From the NCBI GenBank assembly GCA_018648825.1, contig JABGQL010000103.1, forward strand, positions 1 through 32,544: DNA of 32,544 nucleotides. The letters are read 5' to 3'. How positions within the stretch are numbered: the stretch's first letter is position 1; each line of letters begins with the position of its first letter. The notes beneath the pieces were generated by a model. That model saw only the letters and a list, made by a program, of their open reading frames with translations, was not told where the DNA came from and searched no databases. Shown piece by piece: positions 27,232-32,544 of the stretch. A program made the translations under genes and the position numbers. This stretch comes from Gammaproteobacteria bacterium (GTDB lineage: Bacteria > Pseudomonadota > Gammaproteobacteria > GCF-002020875).

Positions 27232-28449
27232 ATGAAAAGAGTGGTCTATAGCGGAATAGAAGGTCGTAGTCTCGGTTATTGGGGATTGATGGCCGTTTTG
27301 GGATTCTTTATCCTGATGGCAGCGGGAGCGTTCCTGTTTATGGAGCATAGTGGACACCATGCCAGTGGAATGAATAACCAGATCGTCTGGGGTATGCCGC
27401 ATGTATTTGCGATCTTCTTGATTGTTGCGGCATCCGGTGCTCTTAATGTGGCCTCTATCTCTTCGGTTTTTAACCAGAAGATCTACAAACCATTGGCAAG
27501 AATGTCTGCGATTTTGGCATTGACCTTGTTGGCGGGTGGATTGGCCGTGCTGGTGCTGGATCTGGGCCGTGCAGATCGGCTGATTGTTGCAATGACCGAG
27601 TACAACTTCAAATCGATCTTCGCTTGGAATATCTACCTCTACACCGGTTTCTTTGTCATCGTATTGACCTATCTCTGGACGATGTTTGACCCAGCGATGC
27701 ATAAATTTACCCGTACCGCAGGCACCGCAGCGTTCCTCTGGCGCCTTGCACTGACCACAGGTACTGGTTCCATCTTTGGTTTCCTCTCGGCGCGTCAAGG
27801 CTATGATGCTTCGATTATGGCTCCTATGTTTATCATCATGTCCTTTGCTTTTGGTAAGGCGATCTTCCTGATTCTGCTGATTGGTACCTATCGCTACTCT
27901 GAGCGCTCGATCAGTGCTGATTTGATCACTCGTCTGAAGAACCTGTTTGGTGTGTTTGTAGCCGCAGTACTCTACTTCACCGTAGTGTTCCATCTGACCA
28001 ACCTCTATGCTGCAGAGCATGGCGACTATGAGCGCTTTATTCTGGTTGATGGTGGCATCTTCACCTTCCTCTTCTGGGGAGTACAAGTGTTGATGGGAGG
28101 GATCATTCCTCTGGTACTGATCTATCACAGCGCATTTAGCCACAACTATCGTGCGCTGATTACTGCAGCGGTACTGGTTATTATTGGTGGATTCGCACAG
28201 GTCTACGGTATCGTGATCGGTGGTCAGGCCTTCCCTCTGGTGCTGTTCCCTGGTAAAGAGGTGAGTAGCAGCTTTAATGATGGAGTTGTCAGTAGTTATG
28301 CTCCAACACTGCCAGAAGTCTTGTTGGGACTGGGAGGCGTTGCACTAGCTATCGCACTGTTCCTGTTCGCTATCAAGGTGCTGCGTCTGGTTCCAGAGAG
28401 CATGAATCTTGAAAATGTAGACAGACGTGATAACGGAGTGCCTTGCTAA
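27232..28449 (+). CDS. dsrP: DsrP membrane protein (NrfD-like)
   Basis: 405 aa, ~10 hydrophobic segments, NrfD/PsrC-like, downstream of dsrO. Confidence 0.95.
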   Translation: MKRVVYSGIEGRSLGYWGLMAVLGFFILMAAGAFLFMEHSGHHASGMNNQIVWGMPHVFAIFLIVAASGALNVASISSVFNQKIYKPLARMSAILALTLLAGGLAVLVLDLGRADRLIVAMTEYNFKSIFAWNIYLYTGFFVIVLTYLWTMFDPAMHKFTRTAGTAAFLWRLALTTGTGSIFGFLSARQGYDASIMAPMFIIMSFAFGKAIFLILLIGTYRYSERSISADLITRLKNLFGVFVAAVLYFTVVFHLTNLYAAEHGDYERFILVDGGIFTFLFWGVQVLMGGIIPLVLIYHSAFSHNYRALITAAVLVIIGGFAQVYGIVIGGQAFPLVLFPGKEVSSSFNDGVVSSYAPTLPEVLLGLGGVALAIALFLFAIKVLRLVPESMNLENVDRRDNGVPC

Positions 28450-28487
28450 TAAGTCAGGCACTCAGGTAGGTAGTTGGAGACGCTGTT

Positions 28488-29852
28488 TTGAAAGCGCTAT
28501 ATCTCTCCGCTGCACATAAATCCTCTGGAAAAACCACGGTAACACTAGGGCTCTGTGCGGCATATGCTGCACGGGGCCTTTCTGTCTCCCCCTTTAAAAA
28601 GGGGCCGGACTACATTGACCCCATGTGGCTCTCAATGGCTGCGGGCCTACCGTGCCATACCCTCGACTTCTATACCATGGAGCAGCAGGAGATTCTCGGT
28701 CTCTACCAGCAAGAGCGGCGAGGGAGTGATCTGCTTCTGGTCGAGGGAAACAAGGGGCTCTATGATGGGCTTTCGCTGGATGGGAGTGACAGTAACGGGG
28801 CAATGACCAAACTGCTGGGGCTACCGGTGGTATTGGTGATCAATACCAATGGCATTACCCGAGGCATAGCACCGCTGTTACAGGGGTATCAGCAGTTTGA
28901 CTCCGATATTGAGTTTGCGGGAGTGATCCTCAATCAGACAGGAAATAGTCGTCATGAGCAGAAGCTGCAACAGGTAGTCGAGCACTACACCGATTTCCCA
29001 GTGTTGGGGACCATCCGTCGTCACCCTGATCTTGAGATTGTAGAGCGCCATCTGGGGCTAGTCCCCAGCAATGAGGCAGATGCGGCACGCAATAAGATTG
29101 AGTCGATCCGTAGAGCCATCGAGTCACAAGTCGATTTAGAGCGTATTTTAGAACTCTCTAAGGAGCTGGATGAGGATGAAGCGCCTACATCGTCTACACC
29201 TCTAGAGATTCATCCAGACCCTGTGCGTATCGGCATTGCACGAGATGAGGCCTTTGGTTTCTACTATACAGCCGACCTTGATGCCTTCCGTCAGCAGGGG
29301 GCAGAGTTGGTTCCATTCAGCCCTATCCATGATAAACAGCTACCGGAGGTGGATGGTTTATTGATAGGTGGCGGCTTTCCAGAGACCCATATGGTGGAGC
29401 TGGAGCAGAATGGGGAGATGCGTAGGGCGATTCATGAAGCCATTGATGCGGGGCTTCCCTCCTATGCAGAGTGTGGTGGCCTGATGTATCTCTCTCGTAA
29501 GATCAAGTGGGGAGATTGTGCTGCAGAGATGGTCGGAGTCATTGAGGGGGAGTGTCAGATGCACAAACGGCCCCAAGGGCGTGGTTATGCCCGTTTCAGC
29601 CGTAACGGTGTGGATGAGATCCCAGCCCATGAGTTCCATTACTCCTCACTGGAGGGGTTACCAGAGCAGACAGAGTATGCCCATACCATCCATCGAGGTT
29701 ATGGCATTGATGGGAAAAATGACGGAGTAGTTTACAAAAATCTGCTGGCAGGGTATGTTCATCAGCGAAATACCCGACAGAATCCCTGGGTTAAAAGCTT
29801 TGTCGATCGAGTTCGACAGGCGAAACAGAAACGAGACAAGGAAGTATCATGA
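28488..29852 (+). CDS. dsrN: DsrN, CbiA/CobB-like (siroheme) amidase; TTG start
   Basis: SAAHKSSGKTTVTLGLCAAYAARGLSVSPFKKGPDYIDP; glutamine amidotransferase part with SYAECGGLMYLS. Confidence 0.95.
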   Translation: MKALYLSAAHKSSGKTTVTLGLCAAYAARGLSVSPFKKGPDYIDPMWLSMAAGLPCHTLDFYTMEQQEILGLYQQERRGSDLLLVEGNKGLYDGLSLDGSDSNGAMTKLLGLPVVLVINTNGITRGIAPLLQGYQQFDSDIEFAGVILNQTGNSRHEQKLQQVVEHYTDFPVLGTIRRHPDLEIVERHLGLVPSNEADAARNKIESIRRAIESQVDLERILELSKELDEDEAPTSSTPLEIHPDPVRIGIARDEAFGFYYTADLDAFRQQGAELVPFSPIHDKQLPEVDGLLIGGGFPETHMVELEQNGEMRRAIHEAIDAGLPSYAECGGLMYLSRKIKWGDCAAEMVGVIEGECQMHKRPQGRGYARFSRNGVDEIPAHEFHYSSLEGLPEQTEYAHTIHRGYGIDGKNDGVVYKNLLAGYVHQRNTRQNPWVKSFVDRVRQAKQKRDKEVS

Positions 29853-30175
29853 TTACAGTAACGGAAAATGCACTCAATTTTATTCGTCACTCTGCTGAGA
29901 GTGGGGCCATTGAGGCCGAAATGGGGCTCAGAGTTGCCATCAAAGAGGCGGGTGATGGTGGTTATGATTATGGTATCGGTTTTGATGAAGAGCGTGAAAA
30001 AGACCTAGAGTTCGATTTTGATGGGGTTAAGATTTTTATCAATGAAGAGCTTCGGGAGTATCTAGAGGATGCGACGCTCGATTATGTGGAGCTGGAAGAT
30101 GGCAGTATGAGCCTCATTGTCCTCAATCCAAATGACCCTACTTATATACCTCCTACGAAGAAAAAGAAGCAGTAA
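29849..30175 (+). CDS. dsrR: DsrR, IscA-like protein without cysteines
   Basis: MITVTENALNFIRHSAES...LRVAIKEAGDGGYDYGIGF; A-type scaffold fold but no Cys in the sequence; 4-nt overlap with dsrN. Confidence 0.9.
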   Translation: MITVTENALNFIRHSAESGAIEAEMGLRVAIKEAGDGGYDYGIGFDEEREKDLEFDFDGVKIFINEELREYLEDATLDYVELEDGSMSLIVLNPNDPTYIPPTKKKKQ

Positions 30176-30187
30176 GGGTACGGTTCA

Positions 30188-30748
30188 ATGAGAGTTGTAC
30201 ACAAATGGCATAAGAGTAGTGATCGAGACCTGAAGCAGATCGCCGAATCACTCGCCTATAACTGCTGGAAATTTACCCTCACCAGTGTGCGTGGGCTGCA
30301 GGATGAGAATTTCCACTTTACCTCTAAGGTGCAGGGGATGGAGGTGATGACAGAGATGCTCATCTTTCTGATGCAGGTGACTGATCGGTTGATTTATGAA
30401 GCGATGGAGCCCGAGGACCGCGCGCAATTTATCGGTGCAATGGCCTATCGTTTTCTCGATATTATTCTGGATAACTACAATGATCTTGCGGGTAAGGATG
30501 GCCCAGATCGCACGGATTTAGTGGGCTTGATCAATGAACGTTCAACCGAATATGCCGAGTTCAGTTATGCAGAAGATGGCCCCAGTTACCACTTTCTACG
30601 CTATTTTGGTGAGCGTGTGGGTGCGATTATGGGAGATGACCAAGATAACAAGTGGGTCATTGATCAGATGATGGAGATCGAAGCCCCAGATGTGATCGCT
30701 TCACTGAAGAAGTCGATTGGTGGCATTGTCGGGATCGACTTGGATTAG
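30188..30748 (+). CDS. Uncharacterised protein following dsrR
   Basis: 186-aa ORF 12 nt after the dsrR stop, same strand; not recognised as DsrS. Confidence 0.75.
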   Translation: MRVVHKWHKSSDRDLKQIAESLAYNCWKFTLTSVRGLQDENFHFTSKVQGMEVMTEMLIFLMQVTDRLIYEAMEPEDRAQFIGAMAYRFLDIILDNYNDLAGKDGPDRTDLVGLINERSTEYAEFSYAEDGPSYHFLRYFGERVGAIMGDDQDNKWVIDQMMEIEAPDVIASLKKSIGGIVGIDLD

Positions 30749-30954
30749 CTACTAAGCGGGATCACCCAGCTGCAGAAGTGGCGTGTATCGCGTTCTAGGC
30801 CATCCTCAAAGCCCGTAGAGTACTCTGGGGTGATCTCATGCTCCTCACGCCGTGGGTTGCGTAGATAGCCGCCCATCCACCCCTCCATATAGTCTGGGTC
30901 AACATTTAGCTCAATCATGCGGCAGACCGCATCGTAGTAACTCATCTCAGCCAT
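30745..30954 (-). CDS. Uncharacterised 69-aa protein
   Basis: MAEMSYYDAVCRMIELNVDPDYMEGWMGGYLRNPRREEHEITPEYSTGFEDGLERDTRHFCSWVIPLSS; well-formed small ORF, convergent with the preceding gene. Confidence 0.6.
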   Translation of the reverse strand: MAEMSYYDAVCRMIELNVDPDYMEGWMGGYLRNPRREEHEITPEYSTGFEDGLERDTRHFCSWVIPLSS

Positions 30955-30964
30955 GTTTCTATGT

Positions 30965-31003
30965 TCTTGCAGTGAAAGTTCCCTACCCCAAGCAGGGGGA
31001 GGG
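30965..31003. repeat. Second copy of the dispersed ~40-bp repeat (see 347-373)
   Basis: ttcttgcagtgaaagttccctaccccaagcagggggaggg closely resembles 333-370. Confidence 0.5.
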
Positions 31004-31073
31004 TTAGGGTGGGGGTTGAGTCTACCAATACTTATGCAACGATTAATAGTGTTTGATTATCTCTCAAAACAAA

Positions 31074-31095
31074 AACGCCCTCAACTGAGGGCGTT
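31074..31095 (-). terminator. Rho-independent terminator of the BI-1/YccA gene
   Basis: AACGCCCTCA-ac-TGAGGGCGTT perfect stem; on the - strand followed by TTTGTTTTG. Confidence 0.85.
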
Positions 31096-31121
31096 CTACT
31101 ATTCAGATAAAGTGGACTGAA

Positions 31122-31823
31122 TTAGTCATCACCACCGGAAAAAGCGCCCAAGATATGCAGCAGGCTGGTGAAGAGGTTATAGAGTGCAACGTACAGGGTA
31201 ACGGTTGCAGCAATGTAGTTGGTCTGTCCACCGTGGATGATATTGCTGGTCTCCCATAAAATCAGCCCACTGGAGAGCAGAGCAAACATTCCTGAGATAA
31301 CCAACATCCCCATTGGGAAGTGGAAACCAAACATCGAAGCGCCCACCAGAATCAGTGAACCAAAGAAGGCGATCATCATTCCTGACATCAGGAAGCCGGT
31401 GATAAAGGAGAAATCCTTCTTAGTGGTCAACACATAGCCAGATAAGCTAAGGAAGATCAGCCCAGTTAAACCAAATGCGGTAGTGATAATCTGCTCACCG
31501 CCCTGGATGCCAGCATAGTAGCTCAGGGTTGGGCCTAGGCCATAACCAAGCAGGGCAGTGAAGAGGAAAACTACACCGATACCACTGGCCTTGTTCTCAT
31601 GTTTAGGCATTACAAACCAGAGTACGGCTAGCGCAGCAAAAGAGCTGATCATACCGCCCATAGGGGAGGCATTGGTGGTCATAGCAAAACCGGCAACCAG
31701 TGCGGTCCAGATCAAAGAGGCGGAGAGCAACATATAGGTATTCTTCAATACCTTATTGGTTGCCAGAATTGATGATTCGCTACGGGGTAGTGCTTGTTCC
31801 ATTGGGTTCATGATATTCCTCAA
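31122..31823 (-). CDS. Bax inhibitor-1 / YccA family membrane protein
   Basis: VLKNTYMLLSASLIWTALVAGFAM, seven hydrophobic segments, TLYVALYNLFTSLLHILGAFSGGDD C-terminus. Confidence 0.93.
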   Translation of the reverse strand: MRNIMNPMEQALPRSESSILATNKVLKNTYMLLSASLIWTALVAGFAMTTNASPMGGMISSFAALAVLWFVMPKHENKASGIGVVFLFTALLGYGLGPTLSYYAGIQGGEQIITTAFGLTGLIFLSLSGYVLTTKKDFSFITGFLMSGMMIAFFGSLILVGASMFGFHFPMGMLVISGMFALLSSGLILWETSNIIHGGQTNYIAATVTLYVALYNLFTSLLHILGAFSGGDD

Positions 31824-32000
31824 TAAATTTAATCTACGATGGTCCTATTAGAACATAAAAACGGAGAATTGTTCCGTTCAAATGTTTCATTTTTTACAGG
31901 GTAGGGTACTTGATCCTATTCTGTTTTCAAGGGTTGATATGGGGATCTAATACAGAGATTCAAGCTGTTAGTGAATCTTTGTGGCTCAAGGGCGCATTAA

Positions 32001-32034
32001 AAAACCCCGTAAAACATGGTTTTGCGGGGTTTTA
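32001..32034. terminator. Bidirectional intrinsic terminator
   Basis: aaaaccccgtaaaac-atg-gttttgcggggtttt hairpin with A/T flanks. Confidence 0.75.
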
Positions 32035-32181
32035 TTGTGCCTTATCAAGGCTCTTGTTTGGCGGAGAGGCAGTCCGCTAATCTGGTGTATTTTGACTGCA
32101 TTGACATCTACTAATTGGCTGATATCTAAGGATCTGTGTCTTTATTTGTCTAGTGATGTACGCTATAATCCAGTTATGAAC

Positions 32182-32202
32182 TGTACCCCAATTTGTACCC
32201 CA
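32182..32202. repeat. Two direct copies of TGTACCCCA immediately upstream of the integrase
   Basis: 32182-32190 and 32194-32202, 12-bp periodicity, ~18 bp before the integrase ATG. Confidence 0.55.
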
Positions 32203-32219
32203 TTTAACTGGAGGATGTT

Positions 32220-32544
32220 ATGGCTAAAAGCATTGAACGACTAACGGACAGGCAGGTTAAGAATGCCAAGAAGAACCTCAATGATGGAGGTAATCTCTGG
32301 TTGCTACTCAGAAGAAACACCAAGGTATGGGCGTTCAGATACACGCTAAACGGTAAGGCTCGTAAAGCAGGGTTAGGCAGTTACCCAACTATTTCACTTG
32401 CAGAGGCAAGAGATACTGCAGTCCAGTACCGCAAATGGCTCAAGAGTGGAATTGATCCTTTGGATGAGGTCAGGCGTATAGAGGCTGAATCTAAGAGAGT
32501 CATCCCCACCTTTACCTCTGCTGCAGCAAGATTCATCCTTACCA
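32220..32544 (+). CDS. P4-like tyrosine recombinase/integrase, N-terminal part (truncated by window edge)
   Basis: Own translation: MAKSIERLTDRQVKNAKKNLNDGGNLWLLLRRNTKVWAFRYTLNGKARKAGLGSYPTISLAEARDTAVQYRKWLKSGIDPLDEVRR..., the DUF4102 (Arm-DNA-binding) integrase N-terminus; ggagg RBS. Confidence 0.92.
   Translation, partial: MAKSIERLTDRQVKNAKKNLNDGGNLWLLLRRNTKVWAFRYTLNGKARKAGLGSYPTISLAEARDTAVQYRKWLKSGIDPLDEVRRIEAESKRVIPTFTSAAARFILT

Noticed and set aside
27217-28143. 308-aa - strand ORF opposite dsrP
   Set aside because: Very His/Gln/Asn-rich hydrophilic product as expected for the antisense of a hydrophobic membrane protein; dsrP is well supported.
32101-32169. ttgaca (32101-32106) and tataat (32164-32169) as integrase promoter pair
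   Set aside because: Spacing of about 57 bp is not compatible with one sigma70 promoter; tataat alone may be a -10.
31824-32219. tRNA gene as integration target next to the integrase
   Set aside because: No cloverleaf-like sequence or T-loop motif recognised by eye.

Overview
The window is a chromosomal segment from a sulfur-oxidising, gammaproteobacterium-like genome. Its centre is an apparently complete, co-directional reverse-type dissimilatory sulfite reductase operon on the + strand, dsrABEFHCMKLJOPNR (17358-30175), followed by an uncharacterised ORF. Left of it are housekeeping genes: DUF188 (YaiI-like), DUF423, RDD, ilvD, a TIGR04211-like SH3 protein, valS, holC, pepA, lptF and lptG, a rhodanese, and a NarX/NarL-like two-component system. 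The left edge has a truncated IS1380-like transposase and a VapC-type toxin-antitoxin pair. The right edge has a BI-1/YccA gene and the start of a P4-like tyrosine integrase. The most unusual part is a four-gene set divergent from dsrA (14890-16926, - strand). It encodes a 61-aa protein, a 226-aa probable helical-repeat protein, a protein that looks like the CRISPR RNA endonuclease family Cas6/Cmx6 although no CRISPR array or other cas gene is visible, and a DsrC-like protein lacking both redox cysteines (RspA-type). I also see strong hairpins in the dsrA leader and in three intercistronic gaps of the dsr operon. A functional link between the Cas6-like protein and these hairpins is speculative but testable. 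All family calls come from motif recognition by eye; no database search was run.
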